NCBI GenBank assembly: GCA_024278455.1
Contig: JAJRTE010000119.1
Span: 1-42,664 of the forward strand
DNA length: 42,664 nt
Reading direction: 5' to 3'
DNA from: Myxococcota bacterium
GTDB lineage: Bacteria > Myxococcota_A > UBA796 > JAJRTE01
Position numbers and translations under genes: made by a program. Below are positions 27,709 to 35,938 of this stretch, one piece after another. The stretch's first letter is position 1, and every line of letters begins with the position of its first letter. Below the pieces are notes generated by a model that worked only from the letters and a program-made list of their open reading frames with translations, was not told where the DNA came from and made no database searches.

Positions 27709-27729
27709 CTGTCACCGACCTGCCGGACC

Positions 27730-28974
27730 ATGCTCGGAACCATCCTTCGGTACTACCCCACCTACTCCGAGACATTCGTGTACCGCGAGATCGCCGAGCT
27801 GCGGCGCCAGGGAATGGCGGTGACGGCCATCACCATGCGGCACCGCTGGATACGGGCGCTGAGAGCCCAGTCTCACCTCGAGGGGCCGTTGATCGAGGTG
27901 CCGCGCGTCCCCTTGTACCTCCCGATCTTGTGGGGAGCAGCCCGCACGTTCAGTCGCGCGCCAGGCCTGTGCGCCGAAGCCGTTCGCTGGGGCATGCGAC
28001 ACCTCCGCTTCAAGGAGTGCCTCAAGGCACTTTGGATGGCGGACCGCTTCCGCAGGGCCGGCGTGAGGCTGCTCCACGTCCACTTCGCCGGGGAGGGGGC
28101 CGAGGTCGCCGAGATCATCCGTCGAAGCGCCGGAATCCCCTATGGCATCACCGTGCACGCTCGCGACCTGTTCGTGCCGCGTGCGAGTGTGCCGGACCTG
28201 TTCGCACAGGCACGGTACCTGGTCTGCATCTCCGGCTACAACCAACGGTGGATCGAGGCACACTTCCCCGCTGTCGTAGCGAAAAAGGTGCACGTGAGGC
28301 ACCTGGGCGTTCCGGCAGGGGATTCTGCCGCGCCCCCGCCTCCGCCCGGGAGCGCTTTCCCCATCCTGGCCGTCAGTCGACTCGTGGAGAAGAAAGGCAT
28401 TGCCGTCCTGATTCGAGCCGTTGCCCACCTGCGGGGACAGGGCCGGCAGGTCAGACTCACCGTGGCCGGAGACGGTCCCCTCCGGCGCGACCTGCAACGG
28501 CTCGCCGAACGCCTGGACACCGGTCCCTACGTGCGGCTCCTCGGCGCACGCACCCAGCAGCAACTCGATGCCATCTACCAACAGGGCGTCGGCGCGTTCG
28601 TCTTGCCCTGCCTCGTGGGCACGGACGGCGATCGCGACGGGATACCGGTCGCGCTCATGGAGGCGATGACGCGCGAGGTCCCGGTCGTCACCACCGGCGT
28701 GTCCGGCATCCCGGAATTGGTCACCGATGGCGAGAACGGGCTCCTGGTCCCCCCGGGAGACGTGCACGCCCTCGCCGATGCCATGGCCTCCCTGATGGAT
28801 GACCCGGGCCGTTGCCGGACGCTCGGACGCGCGGCCCGGGCACGCATCGACGAAGCTTTCCGGCTCGACAAGAACGTGGCCGAACTCCGGCACCTGATCG
28901 AGCGCGTCCTGCTCGAGGAGACCGACCCTGATGGAGGCTCCTGCATGGACAGTACCGGCATGCCCGGGAAGTAG
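27730..28974 (+). CDS. GT4-type glycosyltransferase, WcaL-like
   Basis: The 414-residue GT-B enzyme opens with RYYPTYSETFVYREIAELRR, the pattern of colanic-acid WcaL-like and related exopolysaccharide glycosyltransferases. The middle has HVHFAGEGAEVAEIIRR and ITVHARDLF. The donor domain has VSRLVEKKGIAVLIRA, VAGDGPLRRDL, and GIPVALMEAMTREVPVVTTGVSGIPELV, which contains the conserved EAM and nucleotide-sugar contacts. It is probably cytoplasmic or peripheral to the inner membrane, and works with the preceding glycosyltransferase on one surface glycan. No flippase or polymerase gene is in the window. The last 10 residues are low-complexity. Confidence 0.88.
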   Translation: MLGTILRYYPTYSETFVYREIAELRRQGMAVTAITMRHRWIRALRAQSHLEGPLIEVPRVPLYLPILWGAARTFSRAPGLCAEAVRWGMRHLRFKECLKALWMADRFRRAGVRLLHVHFAGEGAEVAEIIRRSAGIPYGITVHARDLFVPRASVPDLFAQARYLVCISGYNQRWIEAHFPAVVAKKVHVRHLGVPAGDSAAPPPPPGSAFPILAVSRLVEKKGIAVLIRAVAHLRGQGRQVRLTVAGDGPLRRDLQRLAERLDTGPYVRLLGARTQQQLDAIYQQGVGAFVLPCLVGTDGDRDGIPVALMEAMTREVPVVTTGVSGIPELVTDGENGLLVPPGDVHALADAMASLMDDPGRCRTLGRAARARIDEAFRLDKNVAELRHLIERVLLEETDPDGGSCMDSTGMPGK

Positions 28975-29030
28975 CCTGCGCGGCCGTTCCGGGGGTGGCG
29001 AGGAGGTCCCCGGACAACCCGTTGCAGCCG

Positions 29031-29060
29031 TTGAATCGACCGTCCCGAATGCGCTATACT
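29031..29060 (+). promoter_or_regulatory. promoter candidate for the small membrane protein
   Basis: TTGAAT (29031-29036) and TATACT (29055-29060) are separated by 18 bases. The -10 matches five of six positions and the -35 four of six. A start near 29067 would give a leader of about 60 bases. Confidence 0.45.
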
Positions 29061-29129
29061 TCTCCGGTCGGGTCGCGGCGTTCGACGCAGCGGCCATGGA
29101 GACAACCAAGCGGAAGGAACGGAGCAGAC

Positions 29130-29375
29130 ATGTCCGAACGGAACGAATCATCGAACACCGGGCTCGTGCTCGGCGCCCTGGCCGGAGCCGGCTACGGGTA
29201 TGCGAGATGGGGGTATGAAGGGCTGCTGCTCGGTATCGTCGGGGCGGTGGTCGGCGCGATGGGAGAGACCGCACTCACCGCAGGCCGAGCGGGACGAAGC
29301 AGCTTGCTCCTGGCTCTCGCACCGCTTTCGGCCTTCGCCCTCATCGCCTACCTGGTGTACCGGTATTTTCGGTGA
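29130..29375 (+). CDS. small two-segment membrane protein
   Basis: This 81-residue protein starts at ATG 29130, with GGAG eight bases upstream. Two hydrophobic segments are visible, at about 12-46 (glycine-rich, GLVLGALAGAGYGYA and LLGIVGAVVGAMGE) and 59-77 (LLLALAPLSAFALIAYLVYR). The first may be a glycine-zipper hairpin rather than a single helix. No family is recognised. A promoter-like pair lies 70 bases upstream, and the gene ends 38 bases from the end of convergent pilT, so it is probably its own unit. The reading-frame composition and the ribosome site support a real gene. Function unknown. Confidence 0.6.
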   Translation: MSERNESSNTGLVLGALAGAGYGYARWGYEGLLLGIVGAVVGAMGETALTAGRAGRSSLLLALAPLSAFALIAYLVYRYFR

Positions 29376-29413
29376 ACGGCGGCCCGGTCCGGATATCGGC
29401 GGGGACACGCTGG

Positions 29414-30499
29414 CTACAACGCCTGCCGCGTCGCCGCCTTCCGGTCTCCGGTCGCGGCGATGAAGGACTTCCGGTCTTCGGCATAAGGGAGTGCCGCTTC
29501 CGGTGTCACGATCCGCTGCATGACCAGTTCGATCAGGGACTGGTCCATGGTTCGCATGCCGTACTGCTTCCCGGTCTGGATGACGCTCTTTATCTGGTAG
29601 GTCTTGTTCTCCCGGACCAGGTTGGCGATGGCGGGTGTGACGACCATGACTTCGAAGGCCGCGATCCGCCCGGGGCGGTCAGACCGCTTGAGCAGTGCCT
29701 GCGCGACCACACCTCGCAGCGACTCGGACAGCATCGTGCGAATCTGCTCCTGCTGTCCATCGGGGAACACCTTGATCAGGCGATCCAGCGTCTTGGGCGC
29801 CGAGTTCGTGTGCAGGGTACCAAACACGAGGTGCCCGGTCTCTGCCGCGGTGATGGCCAACTCGATGGTGGTCAGGTCGCGGAGTTCGCCGACCAGGATC
29901 ACGTCCGGATCCTCCCGGAGCGCGGCTCTCAACGCACTGGTGAAACTCTTCGTGTGGCTCTCGACCTCCCGCTGGTTGACCAGGCTCAGCTTGTTCCGGT
30001 GAACGAACTCGATCGGGTCCTCCACGGTGATGATGTGCTCCCGCCGCGTGGCGTTGACGTGATCGATCAACGCCGCGAGAGTGGTGGACTTCCCGCTGCC
30101 GGTGGGCCCGGTGACCAGCACCAGGCCGTTCCTGTTGTCCGCGAGCTTGAGAATGGCCTCGGGAAGCCCCAGTTTCCCCGCGCTCAACACTTCGGACGGG
30201 ATCAGCCGGAACACCGCGCCTATCCCGTTGCGGTCCTTGAACACGTTTGCACGGAATCTGCCCACGCCAGCGACTTCGTACCCGAAATCGATGTCGCCCG
30301 TCTTCTCGAACCGGGCCTGTTGGGCCTCGCTCATGATTTCATAGAGCAGGGGTCTCAGGTACGGGTCGGTCAGCGTCTGGAACTTCATCGGTATCATGTC
30401 GCCATGGATACGCAGTATCGGGGGCGCTGTGACACTCATGTGCAGGTCGGACGCCTTCTGCTCCACCATGAACTTGAAGAAAACGTCAATATTCGCCAT
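29414..30499 (-). CDS. pilT: type IV pilus retraction ATPase PilT
   Basis: This hexameric cytoplasmic ATPase depolymerises type IV pili and powers twitching motility. Start ATG 30499 has GGAGGT upstream; 361 residues, normal for PilT/PilU. Walker A is GPTGSGKST at 131-139. The Asp box is ITVEDPIEFVH, Walker B is DPDVILVGELRD, and the His box is TGHLVFGTLHTNSAPKTLDRL. The N-terminal PAS-like part begins with VEQKASDLHMS. All catalytic landmarks are present. The gene overlaps the preceding pseudo-ATPase gene by 14 bases, which suggests translational coupling. It is the fourth gene in a minus-strand run that starts with a REC-histidine kinase. The canonical AIRNLIRE retraction motif is IRTMLSESLRG in part here, so PilT versus PilU is not settled. 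Confidence 0.92.
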   Translation of the reverse strand: MANIDVFFKFMVEQKASDLHMSVTAPPILRIHGDMIPMKFQTLTDPYLRPLLYEIMSEAQQARFEKTGDIDFGYEVAGVGRFRANVFKDRNGIGAVFRLIPSEVLSAGKLGLPEAILKLADNRNGLVLVTGPTGSGKSTTLAALIDHVNATRREHIITVEDPIEFVHRNKLSLVNQREVESHTKSFTSALRAALREDPDVILVGELRDLTTIELAITAAETGHLVFGTLHTNSAPKTLDRLIKVFPDGQQEQIRTMLSESLRGVVAQALLKRSDRPGRIAAFEVMVVTPAIANLVRENKTYQIKSVIQTGKQYGMRTMDQSLIELVMQRIVTPEAALPYAEDRKSFIAATGDRKAATRQAL

Positions 30500-32072
30500 C
30501 GGATACCTCCGGTATGTCAACTGCCTCTCCCGGGTGACCACGGGATTCGGTGTACGGCCCCAGCTTCCGCAACAACCGCTTCGCCTCGGTGGATGAGAGC
30601 GCGCCTCGAGCCACCAGGCCTTCTGCCTGCTCTTCCGGAGACGGGATGCCACCCGGTTTCAGGAGCGGCAGAATCTCCCGGGACGGGGCATGCTGGACGA
30701 GAAACTCCTCGACACCGCGGTCGAACAGGTACCACCCCAACAGGGGCACCACGCCCCGGGATGCCTTGCGAAGGCCGGAAGCCTCCTCGGCTCCACCACG
30801 CCGCTCGTCGCTCGCAGCCCGGTGCGGCGCACCATGCAGGACCAGGACACCCCTGACCATCTCCGCCATCTCGGCGCCGCTCACGCCGTAGCCCCGGAGC
30901 ACTTGGAGCGCACGCACGGGATCTCGAGCCGCCACTTGAAGCAACACGGTGGCGTTCGGCAAGCCTGCACGCAGGTGTTCTATCAGCGCTTTCCGGGCGG
31001 AAGATGGAAACAGAATGATTTCCGGATCGAGCGCGAAGAGCGCGCCGATGGTGTCCTGGGTGTAGGATTCCGGGGTCCTTGGGAACATCGGTCCGTCCTG
31101 CACCAGGCCGCCGGCAATCACCCTTCCGTGGTCTTCGAACGCTTCCTGCACGAAATAGGTGAAGGGCTCCCACAGGTAGTCCGATGCCACCGCAACCAGC
31201 CACAGGCCCGGCCCGACGAGACCATCACGAAGGGCCGGCAACCACGCGCGCGGCCAGTCGACATCTTCTCCAGGAAGAAACAGGTTGACCGCTGCCGCCA
31301 GTCCGCCGCGGGTGTGGGCAAAGGCCACGGTACCTCGAAAGGAGCCGAACCGGAACGGACCCATGGTCGGTCCCAGCACGTTCTTGTGCCCACTCGAATC
31401 CCGCAACGCACCCATGATGGCACGATAGTCGTCCAGCTCGAGTTCGGAAGTCTCGCCGGGGTAGCCCCGAAACCGCACGACGGGCCGGCCTCGCCGCCCC
31501 CCGGGATCCACGATCATCCGCCGGTATCCCGCCAGACGGGCACGGGTCAACCACATCTCCAGTGGGTGCCCCTCTCGGTCCTGTTCGCCGTCCGCCAGGC
31601 CATCTTCCCCGTCGCCCTTGCTGCCAGCAGAGCTGTACAGGGCGTCCAGGGCCTGGAGGATCTCCGATGTCGGACCGGTCGCCACGTTCAGCCGCAGTCC
31701 GGTCGCCTTTTCAATCTCCTCGAGCCCCTCCTGGTTCAGCGGGTCGTCGGTGACGATGGTGAGTTCGTCATCGTTCCAGATGACTGGAAGCACGTGGTGC
31801 CGGTAGGCGAGCTTCCGGGGCAAGACCTTGACCGCCTTGACATCGACGCGACCCGGGCGGGTCTCGATGCTCGAAACGCAGGGCAGGTTGAGTTGATTGG
31901 CAAGACTCCATGTCAACTCCCGCTCGCTCAGGTGGCCCAGCCGCACCAGGATCTCGCCGAGACGCCCCCGATCCCGGCGCTGGATCTCCAGCGCCTCCTG
32001 GAGCGCCTTCTCGCTGATGAGCTTGTACTGCAACAAGATCGATCCCAACCGTTCCACTGCACCACGACGCAT
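30486..32072 (-). CDS. GspE/PilB-like protein with degenerate, probably inactive ATPase core
   Basis: Start ATG 32072 has AGGAGGG eight bases upstream; 528 residues. Residues about 5-145 are a GspE N-terminal (MshEN-like) domain: LGSILLQYKLISEKALQEAL, RLGEILVRLGHLSERELTWSLANQL, and LAYRHHVLPVIWNDDELTIVTDDPLNQ. The following part follows the layout of the GspE/PilT ATPase core but lacks its motifs. GLWLVAVASDYLWEPFTYF (289-307) sits where GPTGSGKST should be. LDPEIILFPSSAR (348-360) stands in place of DPDVILVGELRD. ATVLLQVAARDPVRALQVL (374-392) stands in place of GHLVFGTLHTNxAPxxLxRL. It is therefore probably a non-hydrolysing regulator or adaptor. It overlaps pilT by 14 bases. Homology of the core is by eye, but three landmarks align in order. 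Confidence 0.75.
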   Translation of the reverse strand: MRRGAVERLGSILLQYKLISEKALQEALEIQRRDRGRLGEILVRLGHLSERELTWSLANQLNLPCVSSIETRPGRVDVKAVKVLPRKLAYRHHVLPVIWNDDELTIVTDDPLNQEGLEEIEKATGLRLNVATGPTSEILQALDALYSSAGSKGDGEDGLADGEQDREGHPLEMWLTRARLAGYRRMIVDPGGRRGRPVVRFRGYPGETSELELDDYRAIMGALRDSSGHKNVLGPTMGPFRFGSFRGTVAFAHTRGGLAAAVNLFLPGEDVDWPRAWLPALRDGLVGPGLWLVAVASDYLWEPFTYFVQEAFEDHGRVIAGGLVQDGPMFPRTPESYTQDTIGALFALDPEIILFPSSARKALIEHLRAGLPNATVLLQVAARDPVRALQVLRGYGVSGAEMAEMVRGVLVLHGAPHRAASDERRGGAEEASGLRKASRGVVPLLGWYLFDRGVEEFLVQHAPSREILPLLKPGGIPSPEEQAEGLVARGALSSTEAKRLLRKLGPYTESRGHPGEAVDIPEVSDGEY

Positions 32073-32160
32073 GCCTGTCCCTCCTGGTCCTGGAGCCCGC
32101 ACCTGTCGCATCGGCTCTTTCGTTGGAGAGGTTTAGCCGTTCCCGCGCGAACTGGTGCGA

Positions 32161-34104
32161 TCAGGCCCCGAACGACCGGGAATCAACGCCCGGCGACGAC
32201 AGCACCCGCGAGATCCGCACGCCCACCTGGGTCAGCTTGAGGAGCACGAGGCCGGGACGCACGCTGGATGCGGTCAACGCGGCCAGGACAGCTTCCGGGC
32301 CAACCGGTACCGCGGCGAGAAACCTCCCCGGCCCATGGGCCGTCAGCATCCGCCACGGGCCGGCCGGAGACGATCGGGCCACCGTCTTGCCAAGTCGCGC
32401 CAGGGACGATACCAGCGCGCCGAAATCCTCCATCGGAACGTCCGGCCCGGCAAGCCGTTCCAGCGCGCGCCCCTCAGCGTCGACAAGCGCGGCCGCCTCC
32501 AGCGCATGGATATCATTTCGAAGATTCCCCAGGAGTCTCGCCACCTCCCGGCGTCGCCCGCCTGAAAGCCGGACCCGGCGGAGGCTCTCGCGAGCCCGCA
32601 CCGGTGCCTGCGCCCTATTCCTGGTCCGAACCGACTGGTCACCATCCCCCGGAAGCCCGGCGCCTACCCCACCCGACACGTCGCCCAGTGCGCGACCAAT
32701 CCGAACGGCCAGCCGGCGGCATGCGAGCATGCTCGCGCCGAGCCCGACCCGATCCGGCGCATGGTACAGGAGTTGCACATCGCCGGCCACGAACCAGACC
32801 ACGGTCGCACCGTTGTCGAATGCGTGGCCAAGCCCATCCACCCGTCCGCGCAACGTTCGACTGCCCGGTCCAAGGGCCAGGGCGTTCGCCAGTTCGCCCC
32901 AGCTCGAGTAGAGGTCCCGGCGCGCGTCGCCTTCCGCGGTGGAGGCGAGAACCAGGCCCCCGCCGGTCTGCAACTGGAGATCGCCCCCGGCCACGCCACG
33001 CGCATCGAGCAGCAGTTCCTCGAGCGACTGGCGTTGTCCTTCCTTTGTTCTGCGTCTGACCAGGTAGGCCAGGACGCTGCTTCGAGCCTGGGCCGGGCCG
33101 GAAGACGCGCCTTCGGGGACCTGGATGGTCGTGGGGAGCGGCGTCAGGTCGACGGACGCCCGGTCAGGCAGCCCGCCGATGTCGTCGCACACGAGGATCT
33201 CCACGTCCTCGTCCTCCTCCTCCCATCTGGGCGGCGGGGGGCCGGAAAGGACGGGTTCATCCATGTCGGCGTTGCGCGGGGAAGACGCTGCCTCCTTGTT
33301 CCCAACCCCGACGGCGGACATGGTGCGAAACGCCGATCGCACGGGGAAGGGGTTCAGCCTGCCACGGTCCACCAGGTTCAAGGAGACCAGCGTCTCTTCC
33401 CACTCGACCGGGGACACGGTGCGGCACGCCTCGAGGCGGGAGGGCCCGTCCGGCAGGAACTCGTAGTGGAGATTGGACCAGAGCATGACCTCCATGAGGA
33501 CATCGCCGCCTGTCGCGTCCTTGCTCGAAGCGTGAACCAGGCACCCACGCAGGAAGATCGCTTCTGCCGTCGCCCCGTTTTCGCCCTGCTCGAGCGACAA
33601 TCGCCCGGTCAGCCGGTACGCTCGAATCACCCCCAGGGCGTCGTGCAGATCGAGGATGGACAGGTCCCCACGGAACCGGCCGGCCTCGCCAAAGGCCTGG
33701 ATGCGATCCAACCGGTCGAACATGGGGCCCAGCCTCGAGGCGAGCTGCCGGCGGGTGAACGGCTTCCTGAGCAAGGCGCCGGACACGAGCCGGATGCCCC
33801 GGTCCACCTCGAGCGGATGTCCGCCACGACCCACGAACAGGAAGGGGACATGAGCCGATCCCGGGTCGGCCCGGACCGCCCGGTACAGGCCGAGTCCGGC
33901 GCCCCCGGCGAGACCGATGTCCACGACAACGAGGTCCGGCGTCCGCCTTCGGATGTCCTCGGCGGCAGCGCCGGCCTCATCGAATCCGGCCGCGTCGTGA
34001 CCGCATTCCTCGAGGTAGCGCACGGCCTTTCGCTGGAACGCCTGCTCCCGATCGATCACGACGACACGCCGGCGCCGAACGACCGCCCTCCTTGCCACGT
34101 TCAC
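32161..34104 (-). CDS. response regulator with REC, PATAN (DUF4388) and roadblock domains
   Basis: GTG 34104 overlaps the stop of the preceding kinase as GTGA, which indicates translational coupling; 647 residues. Residues about 13-125 are a receiver domain, with acceptor D62 in LVVVDIGLAGG and the lysine in LLRKPF. Residues about 143-230 are a PATAN/DUF4388 domain: FRGDLSILDLHDALGVIRAYRLTGRLSLE and then AEAIFLRGCLVHASS. An acidic, proline-rich linker follows (about 275-345). Residues about 350-465 and 535-640 resemble Roadblock/LC7 domains, the second with ALEAAALVDAEGRALE. Roadblock proteins usually partner with small GTPases such as MglA that control pilus polarity. No GTPase gene is in the window, but pilT is two genes downstream, so control of pili is a reasonable inference. 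Confidence 0.78.
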   Translation of the reverse strand: MNVARRAVVRRRRVVVIDREQAFQRKAVRYLEECGHDAAGFDEAGAAAEDIRRRTPDLVVVDIGLAGGAGLGLYRAVRADPGSAHVPFLFVGRGGHPLEVDRGIRLVSGALLRKPFTRRQLASRLGPMFDRLDRIQAFGEAGRFRGDLSILDLHDALGVIRAYRLTGRLSLEQGENGATAEAIFLRGCLVHASSKDATGGDVLMEVMLWSNLHYEFLPDGPSRLEACRTVSPVEWEETLVSLNLVDRGRLNPFPVRSAFRTMSAVGVGNKEAASSPRNADMDEPVLSGPPPPRWEEEDEDVEILVCDDIGGLPDRASVDLTPLPTTIQVPEGASSGPAQARSSVLAYLVRRRTKEGQRQSLEELLLDARGVAGGDLQLQTGGGLVLASTAEGDARRDLYSSWGELANALALGPGSRTLRGRVDGLGHAFDNGATVVWFVAGDVQLLYHAPDRVGLGASMLACRRLAVRIGRALGDVSGGVGAGLPGDGDQSVRTRNRAQAPVRARESLRRVRLSGGRRREVARLLGNLRNDIHALEAAALVDAEGRALERLAGPDVPMEDFGALVSSLARLGKTVARSSPAGPWRMLTAHGPGRFLAAVPVGPEAVLAALTASSVRPGLVLLKLTQVGVRISRVLSSPGVDSRSFGA

Positions 34105-35273
34105 CACTTGCTTTCAACTCCGTCTTGGTTCTCCATGATGGCTGGAGACGGCGAGGGCATGCGCGCGTCATCGGCTCGGAGAATGGTGAAGGAGAACGTG
34201 CTTCCACGCCCGGGCGCGCTCTCGACGTCCATCCGCCCGCCACAACGTTCCACGATGTCCCGGCTGATGGCGAGACCGAGGCCGGTTCCGCCTCCCCCAC
34301 CGCGACCCGGCCGCTCGAGCTGGCGAAACGGCTCGAACACCTTCGGGATGTCCTCGAGGGGTATCCCCGGCCCGTGGTCGACGACCTCGACGCGAATCCA
34401 CCGTTCTCCCTCCGTCAAGGCGCGGACCACCACCCTCCCCCCGCTCTCCGAGAACTTTATCGCGTTCGAGAGAAGATTGATGGCCACCTGGTGCACCCGC
34501 TCCGGGTCTCCCAGTCCGTCGGGCAGGTCGGTGACGATGTCTATGTCGACCACGATGCCGTCCTCCTCCCCCAGGGCCAGAACCTCATCGATGGCCCTGC
34601 GAAGCAACGGCTCCACCTGGAACCGAGTCATCCGCATGGCCTGCCCCTGCTGCTCGAGCCGCGAGAAGTCGAGTACGTCATTGACCAGCCGTATGAGCCT
34701 GTCGGTGTTGCGGATGGAAATATCCAGCAACTGGAGACAATTCGCAGGAAGAGCATCCCTCGAACGCTTCAGGACCAGCTCGAGGGCACCGCGAATCGAT
34801 GTCAACGGCGTGCGGAGTTCGTGGGAGACGACAGTGACCAATCGTCCCTTGATATCGCTCATCTTCCTCAGTTCTTCATTCGCCCGGCGCAAGCGGTCCT
34901 GGGCGTCCTTGAGACGAAGCTGGGTCCGAACGCGTGCCAGCAGCTCCTCGAGGATGATGGGCTTGGCGAGATAGTCGTTCGCTCCCAGGTCGAGCCCCTG
35001 CGCGATGTCCTCGCTCTGCCCCTTGGCACTCACGACGATGATGGGGAGATCCCTGAACCGGGGATCTCCGCGCAGCTTCCGGGTGACGGCGAAACCGTCC
35101 AGACCCGGCATCATGATGTCCAGCACAACCAGGTCGGGACGCTCCGCGTCGACCTTCTCGAGAGCCTCCATCCCGTCCGACGCGGTGATCACTTCGTATC
35201 GCTCGTGCGCAAGGAGTTTCTGCAGAATGGCTGCACTGTTGGGATCATCTTCGATTACCAGGATCTTCGTCAT
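34101..35273 (-). CDS. REC-histidine kinase hybrid
   Basis: The 390-residue soluble protein has a receiver domain first (residues 3-118; acceptor D52 in VVLDIMMPGLDG, conserved K104 in YLAKP). A short coiled coil at 120-142 follows, then a HisKA dimer domain with H151 in VVSHELRTPLTSIRGALEL. A HATPase domain ends the protein: N-box LLSNAIKF, G1 DHGPGIP, G2 GGTGLGLAIS. All phosphotransfer residues are present. It has no membrane segments, so it is fed by another phosphodonor through its own receiver. It is the first gene of the run to the REC-PATAN-roadblock protein, pseudo-ATPase and PilT, so a role in signalling to the pilus machinery is likely. The downstream gene starts within its stop codon. 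Confidence 0.9.
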   Translation of the reverse strand: MTKILVIEDDPNSAAILQKLLAHERYEVITASDGMEALEKVDAERPDLVVLDIMMPGLDGFAVTRKLRGDPRFRDLPIIVVSAKGQSEDIAQGLDLGANDYLAKPIILEELLARVRTQLRLKDAQDRLRRANEELRKMSDIKGRLVTVVSHELRTPLTSIRGALELVLKRSRDALPANCLQLLDISIRNTDRLIRLVNDVLDFSRLEQQGQAMRMTRFQVEPLLRRAIDEVLALGEEDGIVVDIDIVTDLPDGLGDPERVHQVAINLLSNAIKFSESGGRVVVRALTEGERWIRVEVVDHGPGIPLEDIPKVFEPFRQLERPGRGGGGGTGLGLAISRDIVERCGGRMDVESAPGRGSTFSFTILRADDARMPSPSPAIMENQDGVESKW

Positions 35274-35390
35274 CTGTCAGGCCGTCCCCCGGGACATGCC
35301 GCCGTTTCCAGCGGATGATGGACTGTTGCCCCCCAGGCTACCACCCTGCTCCCAGGCTGTCAAACGATCGAAGAAGAAGGCCCCCGGTGC

Positions 35391-35396
35391 TATACT
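35391..35396 (+). promoter_or_regulatory. extended -10 promoter candidate for the CheY-like gene
   Basis: The sequence reads TGCTATACT, an extended -10 (TGn and TATACT, five of six matches). A weak -35 lies upstream. Transcription would begin near 35403, just before a perfect stem-loop, and about 94 bases before the start codon. Confidence 0.5.
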
Positions 35397-35406
35397 GGGT
35401 CGGGAA

Positions 35407-35432
35407 TCTCGAGGGAGGCAACTCCCTCGAGA
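35407..35432 (+). repeat. perfect stem-loop with GCAA tetraloop at the 5' end of the CheY-like transcript
   Basis: TCTCGAGGGAG (35407-35417) pairs perfectly with CTCCCTCGAGA (35422-35432), an 11-pair stem closed by GCAA, a GNRA tetraloop. The predicted transcription start at about 35403 places it at the extreme 5' end of the message. There it could block 5'-end decay. Each arm contains the CTCGAG palindrome common in this window. Confidence 0.7.
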
Positions 35433-35496
35433 GGTTGCGAGCCGGGGCATCCGGCCAGGTACGGCCGGCATGCCAACCACCAGGAGGAAGACCGGG

Positions 35497-35871
35497 ATGA
35501 AACAGCACATCCTCGTCGTGGACGACGACCAGTACAGCAGGGAGCTGACTACCAAGTTGCTGGAAGCCGACGGCTACACCGTGACCGCGGCAACAAACGG
35601 CGAAGAAGCCCTGCAACGTCTCGAGATGGACCAGCCGGACCTGGTATTGATGGACCTCAGCCTGCCCGTTCTGGATGGATGGGAGACCGCCCGGAGAATC
35701 AAGGCCAGTACCGCGGGCCACCCTGTCCCCGTCATCGCGCTCACCGCTCATGCCATGCGCGGCGACCGGCAGCGCGCGATCGAGTCCGGGTGCGACGAGT
35801 ACGTCTCCAAACCGCTCGACTACACCTTGCTGCGCGCCAAGATCGACGCCGCACTCGGCAGGAAGCCGTGA
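35497..35871 (+). CDS. single-domain CheY-like response regulator
   Basis: The 124-residue protein is one receiver domain, with acidic pair D10/D11, phospho-acceptor D53 in VLMDLSLPVLDG, ALTAHAM and the lysine in YVSKPLD. It has no output domain, so it acts by protein contact or as a phospho-shuttle, as in hybrid-kinase relays. Start ATG 35497 follows AGGAGG; an in-frame ATG at 35470 is less likely. It is divergent from the REC-histidine kinase gene (224 bases between starts), so it could take phosphate from that kinase or deliver it to the kinase's receiver. ALTAHAM and the short acidic alpha4 region are typical of receivers found with hybrid kinases. Confidence 0.9.
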   Translation: MKQHILVVDDDQYSRELTTKLLEADGYTVTAATNGEEALQRLEMDQPDLVLMDLSLPVLDGWETARRIKASTAGHPVPVIALTAHAMRGDRQRAIESGCDEYVSKPLDYTLLRAKIDAALGRKP

Positions 35872-35938
35872 TCCCCCTCGAACGCGCGACGAACCACACA
35901 CCACGGCAACCGCTCGCGGACCACGCCCAAATCCCGAT

